A program made the translations under genes and the position numbers. 64,000 bases of DNA from Rhizobium sp. BT03 (lineage in GTDB: Bacteria; Pseudomonadota; Alphaproteobacteria; Rhizobiales; Rhizobiaceae): assembly GCF_030053155.1 (NCBI RefSeq), contig NZ_CP125642.1, forward strand, positions 186,001 through 250,000, read 5' to 3'. The notes below the pieces were generated by a model, which saw nothing but the letters and a program-made list of their open reading frames with translations, was not told where the DNA came from and did not search any database. This document shows, in pieces, positions 1 through 8,498 of the stretch. The stretch's first letter is position 1; every line of letters starts with the position of its first letter.

Positions 1-1
1 T

Positions 2-145
2 GCGATTATCTTCGGCTCGGTTTCGATCGGCCTGACCTATACCAAGTTCGACTCCGACTGGTTTCAGGTGTTCCTCGGCTCGATGCTGTTGCTGGCCGTG
101 CTCTTCAACAATTTCATTCGCCGCAAGGTTACCGGGGAGCGCTGA
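2..145 (+). CDS. ABC transporter permease, C-terminal fragment (cut by window edge)
   Basis: The reading frame is open from the window edge to a TGA at 143-145 and encodes a hydrophobic tail ending in a basic [12 protein letters not shown] segment. Such endings are typical of the inner-membrane permease of carbohydrate-uptake (CUT2-type) ABC transporters. The ATPase gene starts two bases after the stop, so the two are co-transcribed. Only 47 codons are present, so the substrate cannot be read from this piece. The dehydrogenase and isomerase downstream suggest a sugar or inositol, which is inference. Confidence 0.8.
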   Translation, partial: AIIFGSVSIGLTYTKFDSDWFQVFLGSMLLLAVLFNNFIRRKVTGER

Positions 146-147
146 TC

Positions 148-942
148 ATGGTTGACGTCAACATTCGAACTCCGGTCATCGAAGTGACCGATATCGTCAA
201 GCACTACGGTTCGGTGATCGCATTGAACGGCGTGTCCATGCAAGTCTCCGCCGGAGAGGTGCTTTGCCTGCTGGGAGACAATGGCGCAGGCAAATCCACG
301 CTGATCAAGACGCTATCCGGCGTTGTCCGCCCGAGCGGCGGCGAGTTCCGGGTGGAGGGAAAGCCGGTCGATTTCAGGAGCCCCCGGGATGCCCTCGATG
401 CGGGGATCGCGACCGTCTACCAGGATCTTGCGATGATCCCCCTGATGTCGATTACCCGCAATTTCTTCATGGGGCGGGAACCTCGCAGAGGCGTCTTCCT
501 ATTCCGTCATATCGACTTCGATCACTGCAATGACGTCACGCGCGAGGAAATGCGCAAGATCGGCATCGATATCCGCGATCCCAACCAGGCCGTCGGCACG
601 CTTTCCGGCGGTGAACGCCAGTGCGTGGCCATCGCACGAGCGGTCTATTTCGGCGCCAAGATCCTCATCCTGGACGAGCCGACCTCGGCGCTCGGCGTGG
701 CGCAGACATCAATGGTGTTGAAGTACATCCATCAGGTCCGGCAGAAAGGATTGGGCGTTATCTTTATTACCCACAATGTCCGCCACGCCTATGCGGTGGC
801 CGACCGTTTCACCATCCTCAACCGCGGTCAAACGCTTGGCACATACGCAAAGGCGAACATCGCGATGGACGAGCTCCAGAACCTGATGGCCGGTGGCAAG
901 GAGCTGCAGCAACTGTCCGAAGAACTCGGCGGTACGATCTAG
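148..942 (+). CDS. Sugar ABC transporter ATP-binding protein
   Basis: This 264-aa single-domain ATPase energises import by the permease encoded just upstream. Walker A is GDNGAGKS at residues 43-50, the ABC signature is LSGGE near residue 152, and Walker B is [11 protein letters not shown]. It has only one nucleotide-binding domain, about half the size of RbsA-type double ATPases. It therefore resembles FrcA-type ATPases, which act as homodimers. The ATG lies two bases after the permease stop. The substrate is not certain; neighbouring genes suggest an inositol or similar polyol. Confidence 0.9.
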   Translation: MVDVNIRTPVIEVTDIVKHYGSVIALNGVSMQVSAGEVLCLLGDNGAGKSTLIKTLSGVVRPSGGEFRVEGKPVDFRSPRDALDAGIATVYQDLAMIPLMSITRNFFMGREPRRGVFLFRHIDFDHCNDVTREEMRKIGIDIRDPNQAVGTLSGGERQCVAIARAVYFGAKILILDEPTSALGVAQTSMVLKYIHQVRQKGLGVIFITHNVRHAYAVADRFTILNRGQTLGTYAKANIAMDELQNLMAGGKELQQLSEELGGTI

Positions 943-1023
943 CCCGCGGTTACACCACAAGCGGTTCGACCATTGCAAAGAAGCAATCGCCTCTCATTCA
1001 CGCAATAACGATGGAACACGATC

Positions 1024-1827
1024 ATGGACGATCGATCACAAAATTCCTTGCCTCCGTTCACGCTCGCCGCCTGTGCGGAAATGCTCTGGCGCGACAAACC
1101 GATCGAGTGGCGCGCCTCGCGCCTGAAGGAAATGGGCTTCGGCGTTGGTCTGTGGAATTGGCCGGAGCACGATCTCGGCAAGTTGGAGGCAACGGGCGCG
1201 ACCTTTACAATCATGAACGGCTATCTCGCCGGTCGTCTGACGGACGACGAAGGTGCCGCCGAACTTCTCAAGACGGCACGCGAAACGGCGCAGATCGGTA
1301 AGCGGCTCGGCGTGCAAAGGCTCAATCTGCACGGCACAGGTCTGGGAGACAGAGGCTTGCCGGTCCAGCCAGTCGAAGTCGTGACCGGCGCCATGTGGCT
1401 GAAGGCGCGTGACACCCTCTGCCGTGTCGTCGACATGGCCGAAGAAGAAGGCGTCACCTTCACGCTCGAGAACCTCAACCTGCCGGTCGATCATCCGGGC
1501 GTGCCGTTCGGGCGCGCCGAAGACACGTTGGTGCTTGTCTCCAGCGTCAATCATCCTCGGCTCCGCCTTAATCTCGATCTCTACCATGCCCAGATTGGCG
1601 AGGGAAACCTGATCGAGCTTTGCCGCAAATGCCTGCCTTGGATCGGCGAAATCCAGGTTGCCGATGTGCCTGGCCGCTGCGAGCCCGGTACCGGCGAGGT
1701 CAACTGGAACGGCGTCGCCAAGGCGCTAAACGCCATGGGTTATTCCGGCCCGGTGGGCATGGAGGCCTGGGCCTCCGGCGACGATGAGGCCGCGCTTGCC
1801 CGCTTTCGCGACTCCTTCACGATCTGA
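1024..1827 (+). CDS. Sugar phosphate isomerase/epimerase (hydroxypyruvate isomerase-like TIM barrel)
   Basis: This 267-aa protein has the xylose-isomerase-like TIM-barrel pattern. Likely metal-binding acidic residues lie in a TLENLN segment, an LDLYHAQ segment and a final GMEAW segment, as in the hydroxypyruvate isomerase/IolE/IolI group. It follows the transporter ATPase by about 80 bases and precedes a Gfo/Idh dehydrogenase by 45 bases, so it probably acts on the imported carbohydrate after oxidation. The exact substrate is unknown; an inosose or keto-sugar is a guess from context. Confidence 0.8.
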   Translation: MDDRSQNSLPPFTLAACAEMLWRDKPIEWRASRLKEMGFGVGLWNWPEHDLGKLEATGATFTIMNGYLAGRLTDDEGAAELLKTARETAQIGKRLGVQRLNLHGTGLGDRGLPVQPVEVVTGAMWLKARDTLCRVVDMAEEEGVTFTLENLNLPVDHPGVPFGRAEDTLVLVSSVNHPRLRLNLDLYHAQIGEGNLIELCRKCLPWIGEIQVADVPGRCEPGTGEVNWNGVAKALNAMGYSGPVGMEAWASGDDEAALARFRDSFTI

Positions 1828-1872
1828 ACAATGAGACAGGTCTCAACGCTTATACATAATGGAGAAATACCG

Positions 1873-2865
1873 ATGATTAGGTTTGGAGTGATCGGCGCCG
1901 GCCGGATAGGCAAGGTGCATGCCTCGACCATTGCGGCGAACCGCAAGGCGAAGCTTGCTTACGTGGCGGATGCCTTCACGGCCTCTGCAGATGCGCTTGC
2001 GGCGCAGACGGGCGCCGAGGTAGCCAGCGCGGAGGATGTCATCAATTCCGCGAACGTCGATGCGATCCTGATCGCGACGCCGACGCCGAGCCACGCCGAC
2101 CTGATCGAGGCCGCCTCGAGAGCCGGCAAGGCAGTCCTTTGCGAGAAACCGGTCTCCCTTTCGGTCGAACGCATAAATGCCTGCCTCGATGTGGTCGATA
2201 AGAACAATTCGACACTGATGATCGGCTTCAATCGCCGTTTCGACCCGAATTTTGCCAATGTGGAAGCGCGCCTGCGCCACGGCGATATCGGCGAGATCGA
2301 GATCGTGACGATCACCAGCCGGGATCCCGCACCGCCGCCGCCGGAATACGTACAGTCTTCGGGCGGCCTCTTCCGGGACATGATGATCCATGATTTCGAC
2401 ATGGCCCGCTTCCTGATGGGCGAAGAATTCGTCGTCGTAAATGCACTCGGATCGTCGCTTGTCGACAAGGCAATCGGAGCCGAGGGCGATGTGGACACCG
2501 CCGCGGTGCAGATGCAGACGGCTTCCGGGCGCATTGCGGTCATTACCAATTCGCGCCGCGCGACCTACGGCTACGACCAGCGCATCGAAGTCCACGGCGC
2601 CACCGGCATGTTGGCGGCGAAAAACATCCAGGCAACGAGCGTCGAGCTTTCTAATGCCGGCGGCATCTGCGGCGATCCCGTCCAGTATTTCTTCCTCGAA
2701 CGTTACGCCCAGGCCTACGCCCACGAGATCGATGCCTTCATCGACGCGGTCGACAGCGGCAATCGGTCGCCCAGACCGAGCGGTTTTGATGGCCTGCAGG
2801 CACAGAAACTGGCGGAGGCGGCCACCGAGAGCTGGCGCACTGGCAGGCCGATCGCCGTCAACTAA
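1873..2865 (+). CDS. Gfo/Idh/MocA-family NAD(P)-dependent oxidoreductase, inositol 2-dehydrogenase-like
   Basis: This 330-aa protein starts with a Rossmann motif GVIGAGRIG and has the family EKP motif (CEKPVSLS), whose lysine is catalytic in this family. Length and layout match myo-inositol 2-dehydrogenase (IolG) and related enzymes. The ATG at 1873 is chosen over an in-frame ATG at 1831 because GGAGAA lies 7 bases upstream and the Rossmann fold begins directly after it. It is the last gene of the operon and is followed by a strong hairpin. Specificity for inositol rather than another polyol is inference. Confidence 0.85.
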   Translation: MIRFGVIGAGRIGKVHASTIAANRKAKLAYVADAFTASADALAAQTGAEVASAEDVINSANVDAILIATPTPSHADLIEAASRAGKAVLCEKPVSLSVERINACLDVVDKNNSTLMIGFNRRFDPNFANVEARLRHGDIGEIEIVTITSRDPAPPPPEYVQSSGGLFRDMMIHDFDMARFLMGEEFVVVNALGSSLVDKAIGAEGDVDTAAVQMQTASGRIAVITNSRRATYGYDQRIEVHGATGMLAAKNIQATSVELSNAGGICGDPVQYFFLERYAQAYAHEIDAFIDAVDSGNRSPRPSGFDGLQAQKLAEAATESWRTGRPIAVN

Positions 2866-2872
2866 CGTTGGA

Positions 2873-2910
2873 GGCGAGACAGCCTGATCCGAAGGATCCG
2901 CTGTCTCGCC
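2873..2910 (+). terminator. Strong hairpin after the carbohydrate operon
   Basis: GGCGAGACAGC at 2873-2883 pairs perfectly with GCTGTCTCGCC at 2900-2910. The stem continues inside as GATCC/GGATC around a GAA loop. It begins 8 bases after the dehydrogenase stop. No T-run follows, so it may be a terminator or an mRNA 3'-end stabiliser. Confidence 0.6.
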
Positions 2911-2950
2911 TGCCCCAAGACGACGGGAACCGCGTGCTGCTCGTAAATTA

Positions 2951-3268
2951 ATGGCAGATCGTTCGGAGACGCCAGTGCCAAACATCCCCCATACAAGCGA
3001 TCAACATCCCCAAACTTTGCGGGAGATAGAGCAGTTTATTGCCAAGAAGCGGATCCGACTGCCCAGGCAGCTGGAGCAGGTGGCCAGGCAGATGCTTGCG
3101 CAGCCGGAATTAATCGCCTTCGAAAGCGCAGCCGCTGTCGCGAAAAAATGCAATGTCTCGCAAACCACAGTCATGAGGCTTGGCAGCCATCTCGGAATTG
3201 GATCCTACCGCAGCCTGAAAAAACTCTGTGCCTCACATATTCGAGAACGTTTCGAGTTTACGCCATGA
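2951..3268 (+). pseudogene. RpiR-family regulator, N-terminal HTH domain only
   Basis: The 105 codons encode the RpiR-type helix-turn-helix domain. The DNA-binding segment reads AAAVAKKCNVSQTTVMRLGSHLG, here spanning about residues 59-80. The protein stops soon after the HTH, whereas RpiR regulators are normally about 280 aa with a C-terminal SIS sugar-phosphate domain. No SIS-like coding is visible downstream, and the repeat-rich gap begins instead. It is probably a deletion remnant of a regulator of the adjacent catabolic operon. A functional stand-alone DNA-binding protein cannot be excluded. Confidence 0.6.
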
Positions 3269-3383
3269 GGCGCCTCGGCTTGCTGCGTTGAGTGGCGTCG
3301 GACTGCGACGTTGATTCCTTATCGGATGTCATGCCTGGGCACCTGCAGGTCGCGGCATTATTGGCGATCGCCTGCTGGATAAT

Positions 3384-3480
3384 TCCCTAAATCGGAATCG
3401 ATTTAAGCACAAAATTATACAGCAATTCAAAGTGCTACAGCGTCCTTTGCGAGTCTGAAAGGCGCGCGGCGCTGTAGCAG
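3384..3480. repeat. Rhizobial intergenic palindromic repeat
   Basis: The gap 3269-3778 holds no convincing gene. It contains a block starting CCCTAAATCGG and ending in a hairpin whose arms TGCTACAGCG (3433-3442) and CGCTGTAGCA (3470-3479) pair perfectly. From memory this block resembles a dispersed intergenic repeat of Rhizobium genomes. It may also act as a transcript end. Confidence 0.55.
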
Positions 3481-3778
3481 AGCCCGGATGACTTCAACGC
3501 CTGGCTACCAGCTTTGCGAGGGCCGTCCTTGCGCGCGACGGTGTCTGAGCCGCCGCGATATCGGCTGAGATCGGGAGAGCGGTCGTCACCGAAAAAACTC
3601 TGCAAAGCAAAAAGTGCTTGCTTTTATATTTCGACTGACATCTAAAGCAAAAATAGATGTAGATCGAAATCTTACGCGCTTGGATGCCGGGGTCTGGGAA
3701 GCTGTCCTTTGGCGACAGGGTGAAAGTTCCGACCCTTCTATTGAAGCCCGTAATCAACCACTCGCGCCAGGAGCATCC

Positions 3779-4600
3779 ATGTCTCAAAATAAAGTTGTCG
3801 TCATCACCGGAGCATCCTCCGGAATAGGCGAAGCCACAGCCCGCCTTCTCGTACAACACGGCTTCCAGGTTTTTGGGGGCGTACGCAACCCTAACCGTGT
3901 CAACGCTATCCCCGGCGTGCGCTATGGAACTGTCGACGTGACCGATGACGCTTCGGTCTCCAATTTTGTTCAATGGGTTTTGTCCGAGGCAGGCAAGATC
4001 GACATCCTGGTCAATAATGCCGGCGTTTCGCTGGTCGGCCCTGTCGAGAACACGTCGCCTGCCGAAGCGCAAACGGTATTCGATGCCAATGTTTTCGGCC
4101 CTTTGCGGATGATCCGCGCTGCCTTGCCCTCCATGCGCGCCGCCCGCAGCGGGCTGATCATCAATATCAGCTCGGTCCTCGGCTTCCTGCCGGCACCGTT
4201 CATGGGAATATATGCCAGCAGCAAGCATGCGCTCGAAGGATTGTCGGAGTCGCTGGACCATGAGGTTCGCGAGTTCAACGTGCGCGTCGTGCTGATTGAG
4301 CCGACCTTCACCAACACCAAGCTCGATGTAAACGCGGCACAGACCGAGGCACCCTTGGGAGCTTACGCGGCGCAGGCGGACGCGACCATCAAGGCGGTAC
4401 AGGCCCAGATCAAAACCGCGCCGTCGCCTGTAAAGGTTGCGGAGAAGATATTGGCGGCAATCAACGGCCCATACAAAATGCGCCAACCGGCCGGCGGCCA
4501 GGCGACGCTTCTAAGCCGGCTGCGCAGGTTTATGCCGGCGAGCGCGGTCGACAGCAGCCTGCGCAAGACGTTCGGCTTCGGAAAGCGTCCTGCGTCCTAA
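3779..4600 (+). CDS. Short-chain dehydrogenase/reductase
   Basis: This 273-aa SDR has the cofactor motif TGASSGIG near residue 10, the NNAG motif, an active-site serine in NISS, and the YxxxK catalytic pair as YASSK. It is of the classical single-domain type with a basic C-terminal extension of about 30 residues. The ATG at 3779 is chosen because the GASSGIG cofactor site then begins at the usual depth. An in-frame ATG at 3614 would add 55 residues of non-conserved leader. Its substrate is unknown, and it stands alone between a repeat and the convergent purU gene. Confidence 0.85.
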   Translation: MSQNKVVVITGASSGIGEATARLLVQHGFQVFGGVRNPNRVNAIPGVRYGTVDVTDDASVSNFVQWVLSEAGKIDILVNNAGVSLVGPVENTSPAEAQTVFDANVFGPLRMIRAALPSMRAARSGLIINISSVLGFLPAPFMGIYASSKHALEGLSESLDHEVREFNVRVVLIEPTFTNTKLDVNAAQTEAPLGAYAAQADATIKAVQAQIKTAPSPVKVAEKILAAINGPYKMRQPAGGQATLLSRLRRFMPASAVDSSLRKTFGFGKRPAS

Positions 4601-4719
4601 GTCTTGTCCAAACTTGCGGATGTCGTCGGCTCACCGGCCTAATTTAGCGTGAGGACCCCAGCGCGCGCCGAGCGACTGGCGGAACAGGCTTGTCTAAATT
4701 TCCGGCTGGCCGGCGGCGT

Positions 4720-5604
4720 TCAACCCATGCGTTCGGAAGCGTAGCTGCCGGGGCTTGCCGGGAAGACGACGGTGCGGTTGCCGTTGATGAAGGTACGGTG
4801 ATGGATATGGGCGTGGATGGCGCGGGCCAGCACCTGGCTTTCGACGTCGCGGCCGATCGAGACGTAGTCGTCGGGCGACTGGGCATGGGTGATGCGCGCC
4901 GTATCCTGCTCGATGATCGGGCCTTCGTCGAGATCGGCGGTGACGTAATGGGCGGTGGCGCCGATCAGTTTGACGCCGCGGCCATAGGCCTGCTTGTAGG
5001 GGTTAGCGCCCTTGAAGCTCGGCAGGAAGGAATGGTGGATGTTGATGATCTTGCCCGACATCTTCTGGCACATCTCGTCCGACAGGATCTGCATGTAGCG
5101 GGCAAGCACGATCAGCTCGGTGCCGGTCTGCTCGGCCACCGACATGATATGGGCTTCGGCCTGCACCTTGTTGGCCTTGGTGACCGGAATATGGTGGAAG
5201 GGAATGTCGTGGTTGACGACGACCTTCTGGTAGTCGAAATGGTTGGAGACGACGCCGACGATGTCGATCGAAAGCGCCCCGATCTTCCAGCGGTAGAGCA
5301 GGTCGTTGAGACAATGGCCGAAGCGCGACACCATCAGCAGCACCTTCATGCGCTTCTCGCTGTCGTGAAATTCGTAGTCCATCGAAAAGGGTGCGGCGAC
5401 GGCGGCAAAATCGGCGCCGATCTCTGAGCCGGACAGGCCCTCTTCCGAAATGAAGGAGACGCGCATGAAGAACTTGCCGGTATCGAGATCGTCGAACTGC
5501 GAGCTGTCGATGATGTTGCAGCCCTTTTCCGCCAGATAGCTCGAAATCGCCGCAACGATGCCGCGCGTCGATCTGCAGGATACGGTGAGTACGACGTTTT
5601 TCAT
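4720..5604 (-). CDS. purU: Formyltetrahydrofolate deformylase
   Basis: The 294-aa product hydrolyses 10-formyl-tetrahydrofolate to formate and tetrahydrofolate. Residues 1-85 form an ACT-type regulatory domain (VLTVSCRSTRGIVAAISSYL). The rest is the formyltransferase fold with the conserved N, H and D catalytic residues visible in IINIHHSFLPSF and the ITHAQSPDD region. Length is normal for PurU. It is the outermost gene of the methylamine cluster, 160 bases beyond gmaS, with a repeat in between. The link is metabolic: oxidation of N-methylglutamate charges tetrahydrofolate with one-carbon units, and PurU can release them as formate. Confidence 0.93.
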   Translation of the reverse strand: MKNVVLTVSCRSTRGIVAAISSYLAEKGCNIIDSSQFDDLDTGKFFMRVSFISEEGLSGSEIGADFAAVAAPFSMDYEFHDSEKRMKVLLMVSRFGHCLNDLLYRWKIGALSIDIVGVVSNHFDYQKVVVNHDIPFHHIPVTKANKVQAEAHIMSVAEQTGTELIVLARYMQILSDEMCQKMSGKIINIHHSFLPSFKGANPYKQAYGRGVKLIGATAHYVTADLDEGPIIEQDTARITHAQSPDDYVSIGRDVESQVLARAIHAHIHHRTFINGNRTVVFPASPGSYASERMG

Positions 5605-5689
5605 GCTGTCTCTTCCTTGGCCAGATCAGGTGCCCGGGGATGCGACGACGCCGAAGCTTGTCAGCCCCGGCGTGTCGGTGGTCATTTAA

Positions 5690-5736
5690 TGCATGTCGCC
5701 GGAAAGTGTGCAGCGGTTTCCGGATAACGACATGCA
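5690..5736. repeat. REP-like palindrome between purU and gmaS
   Basis: TGCATGTCG (5690-5698) pairs with CGACATGCA (5728-5736), and CCGGAAA (5699-5705) pairs with TTTCCGG (5717-5723) inside it. This nested palindrome looks like the abundant extragenic palindromes of Rhizobium and Agrobacterium. It may uncouple purU expression from gmaS. Confidence 0.7.
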
Positions 5737-5766
5737 CAAAAACAAAGAGCTAAAGCGGTCGGCCCC

Positions 5767-7074
5767 TCAGATGTCGAGCGTGCTGTCGCGTTCCCACTGG
5801 GTGAAATGCGAGCAGTAGGTATTCCATTCCCGGTGCTTGAGCTTGAGATAGGCGGCGGAAAATTCCAGGCCCATGGCCTGCTTCAAGCCCTCATCTGCAT
5901 CATAAGCGCGCAGCGCATCGAGAAGGTTGAGCGGCAGGCGCGGCGCGCCCTTCACCAGATGGCCCTCGGCATACATGTCGATATCGTAGTGCCGGCCGGG
6001 GTCTGCCTGGCTGCGGATGCCGTCGAGGCCGGCGGCGATGATGATCGCCTGCAGCAAGTAGGGATTGACCGCCCCATCCGGCAGGCGCAGCTCGAAACGT
6101 CCCGGTCCCGGAACGCGCACCATGTGGGTGCGGTTGTTGCCGGTCCAGGTGACGGTGTTCGGCGACCAGGTAGCGCCGGAGGTGGTGCGCGGCGCGTTGA
6201 TGCGCTTGTAGGAATTGACCGTCGGATTGGTGACAGCGGCAAGTGCCGAGGCGTGCTTCATGATGCCGCCGAGGAAGGTCTTGCCCTGAGCCGAGAGGCC
6301 GAAAGCCATTTCCTTGTCGGCAAAGGCGTTGACCTTGCCGTCGATGTCCCAGACCGAAATATGGGCGTGGCAGCCGTTTCCGGTCAGGCCCTTGAAGGGC
6401 TTCGGCATGAAGGTGGCGCGAAGGCCGTGTTTTTCGGCGACCGACTTGACCATGAACTTGAAGAAGGAGTGCTTGTCCGCCGTCTTCAGAACGTCGTCAT
6501 ATTCCCAGTTCATCTCGAACTGGCCGTTCGCATCCTCGTGGTCGTTCTGATAGGGCTTCCAGCCGAGTTCGAGCATGTAATCGCAAATTTCGGCGATGAC
6601 GTCATAGCGGCGCATCACCGCCTGCTGATCGTAGCAAGGCTTCTCGGCGGTATCGAACTGATCCGAGATGACGGAACCATCCGCGGAGATCAGGAAGAAT
6701 TCCGGCTCGACGCCGGTTTTTACCCTGAGCCCTTCTTTCGCAGCCTCGGCGACCAGTCTTTTCAGGAGCACACGCGGCGCCTGTTCGACCGGCTGATCGT
6801 CCATGACGCAGTCGGCCGCAACCCAGGCGACGTCTTTCTTCCAGGGCAGCTGGATGACGGAGGACGCATCGGGAACCGCGAACAGGTCGGGATGGGCGGG
6901 CGTCAGGTCGAGCCAGGTGGCAAAGCCCGCAAAGCCCGCGCCGTCTTTCTGCATATCGGCAATGGCTTCCGCCGGAACCAGCTTGGCGCGTTGGGCGCCG
7001 AACAGGTCCGTGTAGCTGATCATGAAATATTTGATGCCTTTTTCGGAGGCGTATTGCGAGAGGTCCAGTGTCAC
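5767..7074 (-). CDS. gmaS: Gamma-glutamylmethylamide synthetase (glutamine synthetase-like)
   Basis: This 435-aa glutamine synthetase-fold enzyme would ligate methylamine to glutamate using ATP. The N-terminal beta-grasp segment (KYFMISYTDLFGAQRAKLVP), metal-binding EPEFFL, the NGCHAHIS histidine segment and the RxxxPGPGRFELRLPDGAVNPYL region are all present. It is shorter than GSI and groups by pattern with GmaS/'GlnT' proteins. Its neighbours mgsC, mgsB and mgsA on the same strand and mgdABCD nearby make GmaS more likely than a general glutamine synthetase. In rhizobia it is often annotated as glutamine synthetase III. Confidence 0.85.
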   Translation of the reverse strand: MTLDLSQYASEKGIKYFMISYTDLFGAQRAKLVPAEAIADMQKDGAGFAGFATWLDLTPAHPDLFAVPDASSVIQLPWKKDVAWVAADCVMDDQPVEQAPRVLLKRLVAEAAKEGLRVKTGVEPEFFLISADGSVISDQFDTAEKPCYDQQAVMRRYDVIAEICDYMLELGWKPYQNDHEDANGQFEMNWEYDDVLKTADKHSFFKFMVKSVAEKHGLRATFMPKPFKGLTGNGCHAHISVWDIDGKVNAFADKEMAFGLSAQGKTFLGGIMKHASALAAVTNPTVNSYKRINAPRTTSGATWSPNTVTWTGNNRTHMVRVPGPGRFELRLPDGAVNPYLLQAIIIAAGLDGIRSQADPGRHYDIDMYAEGHLVKGAPRLPLNLLDALRAYDADEGLKQAMGLEFSAAYLKLKHREWNTYCSHFTQWERDSTLDI

Positions 7075-7136
7075 ATTTGTCCCCTTGTATTGATCTTAGA
7101 CACTTGATGATGAAGCCGGCCGCATCCTCCCAAACG

Positions 7137-7157
7137 CGCCCGGCCGGGCGTTTTTTT
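7137..7157 (+). terminator. Palindrome plus T-tract overlapping the mgsC stop codon
   Basis: The 14-base palindrome CGCCCGGCCGGGCG (7137-7150) is followed by seven Ts (7151-7157) on the plus strand. That is the form of an intrinsic terminator for rightward transcripts. Read leftward, it lies directly after mgsC with the U-tract on the wrong side, so it may instead attenuate or process the mgs-gmaS mRNA. The remaining gap 7075-7136 before gmaS holds no gene. Confidence 0.45.
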
Positions 7158-8484
7158 AAAAACCGGTCTTGCCGGGGATCCAGTTGGTGCCGGCGAGCGG
7201 CACTTGCGCCATGGCCGACGCCTCGATCGTCAGTGCGACGAGGTCTTCCGGCTCGAGGTTGTGAAGATGGTTCTTGCCGCAGGCACGCGCGATGGTCTGC
7301 GCCTCGAGCGTCATCACCTTGAGGTAGTTGGCAAGGCGGCGGCCGGCCGCAACCGGATCGAGGCGTTTTGCAAGCTCCGGATCCTGGGTGGTGATGCCGG
7401 CCGGATCCTTGCCTTCATGCCAGTCGTCATAGGCGCCGGCCGTCGTGCCGAGCTTCTGATATTCCGCTTCCCAGTGGGGATCGTTGTCGCCGATGGCGAC
7501 GAGTGCGGCGGTGCCGATCGCCACCGCATCGGCGCCGAGCGCCAATGCCTTTGCGACGTCGGCACCCGAGCGGATGCCGCCCGAAACGATCAGCTGCACT
7601 TTGCGGTGCATACCGAGTTCCTGCAGCGCCTGGACGGCCGGACGAATGCAGGCAAGTGTCGGCATGCCGACATTCTCGATGAAGACGTCCTGGGTCGCCG
7701 CCGTGCCGCCCTGCATGCCGTCGAGCACGACGACGTCGGCGCCTGCTTTCACCGCAAGGGCCGTGTCGTAATAGGGCCGCGCGCCGCCGATCTTGACGTA
7801 GATCGGCTTTTCCCAATCGGTGATCTCGCGCAGCTCCATGATCTTGATTTCAAGATCGTCGGGGCCGGTCCAATCCGGATGGCGGCAGGCCGAACGCTGG
7901 TCGATGCCCTTCGGCAGGTTGCGCATATTGGCGACGCGGTCGGAGATCTTCTGGCCGAGCAGCATGCCGCCGCCGCCGGGCTTGGCGCCCTGGCCGACCA
8001 CGACTTCGATCGCATCGGCGCGGCGCAGATCCTTGGGGTTCATGCCGTAGCGCGAGGGCAGATATTGATAGACCAGCGTCTGCGAATGGCCGCGCTCCTC
8101 GTCGGTCATGCCGCCGTCGCCTGTCGTGGTAGAGGTGCCCGATATCGTCGCACCGCGGCCGAGCGCTTCCTTGGCATTGCCGGACAGCGCGCCGAAGCTC
8201 ATGCCGGCAATGGTGATCGGCGTCTTCAGCGTGATCGGTTTCTTGGCGAAGCGTGAGCCGAGCACCACTGTCGTGTCGCACTTCTCGCGATAACCTTCGA
8301 GCGGGTAGCGCGAGATGGAGGCGCCGAGAAACAACAGATCGTCGAAATGCGGAACCTTGCGCTTGGTGCCGGCGCCGCGGATGTCATAGATGCCGGTCGC
8401 CGCCGCGCGGCGGATTTCGGCGAGCGTATAATCGTCGAAGGTCGCGGACTTGCGTGGCGGGGTATAGGGGTTGTGATAGCTCAT
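7156..8484 (-). CDS. mgsC: N-methylglutamate synthase subunit C (glutamate synthase FMN/Fe-S domain protein)
   Basis: This 442-aa protein matches the FMN-binding synthase domain of glutamate synthase large subunit. Visible are the TIAGMSFGALSGNAKEALGRGA entry (shown in part), the glycine-rich GQGAKPGGGGMLLG loop, and the FMN phosphate site LIVSGGIRSGADVAKALALGAD region. With MgsA and MgsB it rebuilds a split glutamate synthase that makes N-methylglutamate from methylamine and glutamate or from the gamma-glutamyl amide. The ATG at 8484 follows a GGATCCCC region and is 14 bases after mgsB. An alternative start lies 18 bases upstream. Rhizobial annotations call it GlxD. Confidence 0.87.
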   Translation of the reverse strand: MSYHNPYTPPRKSATFDDYTLAEIRRAAATGIYDIRGAGTKRKVPHFDDLLFLGASISRYPLEGYREKCDTTVVLGSRFAKKPITLKTPITIAGMSFGALSGNAKEALGRGATISGTSTTTGDGGMTDEERGHSQTLVYQYLPSRYGMNPKDLRRADAIEVVVGQGAKPGGGGMLLGQKISDRVANMRNLPKGIDQRSACRHPDWTGPDDLEIKIMELREITDWEKPIYVKIGGARPYYDTALAVKAGADVVVLDGMQGGTAATQDVFIENVGMPTLACIRPAVQALQELGMHRKVQLIVSGGIRSGADVAKALALGADAVAIGTAALVAIGDNDPHWEAEYQKLGTTAGAYDDWHEGKDPAGITTQDPELAKRLDPVAAGRRLANYLKVMTLEAQTIARACGKNHLHNLEPEDLVALTIEASAMAQVPLAGTNWIPGKTGF

Positions 8485-8498
8485 GGGGATCCCTCGCC

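Noticed and set aside
1843..2985. 380-codon open frame on the minus strand opposite the Gfo/Idh gene
   Set aside because: The plus-strand gene has Rossmann and EKP motifs. The minus frame is Arg-rich with no known pattern.
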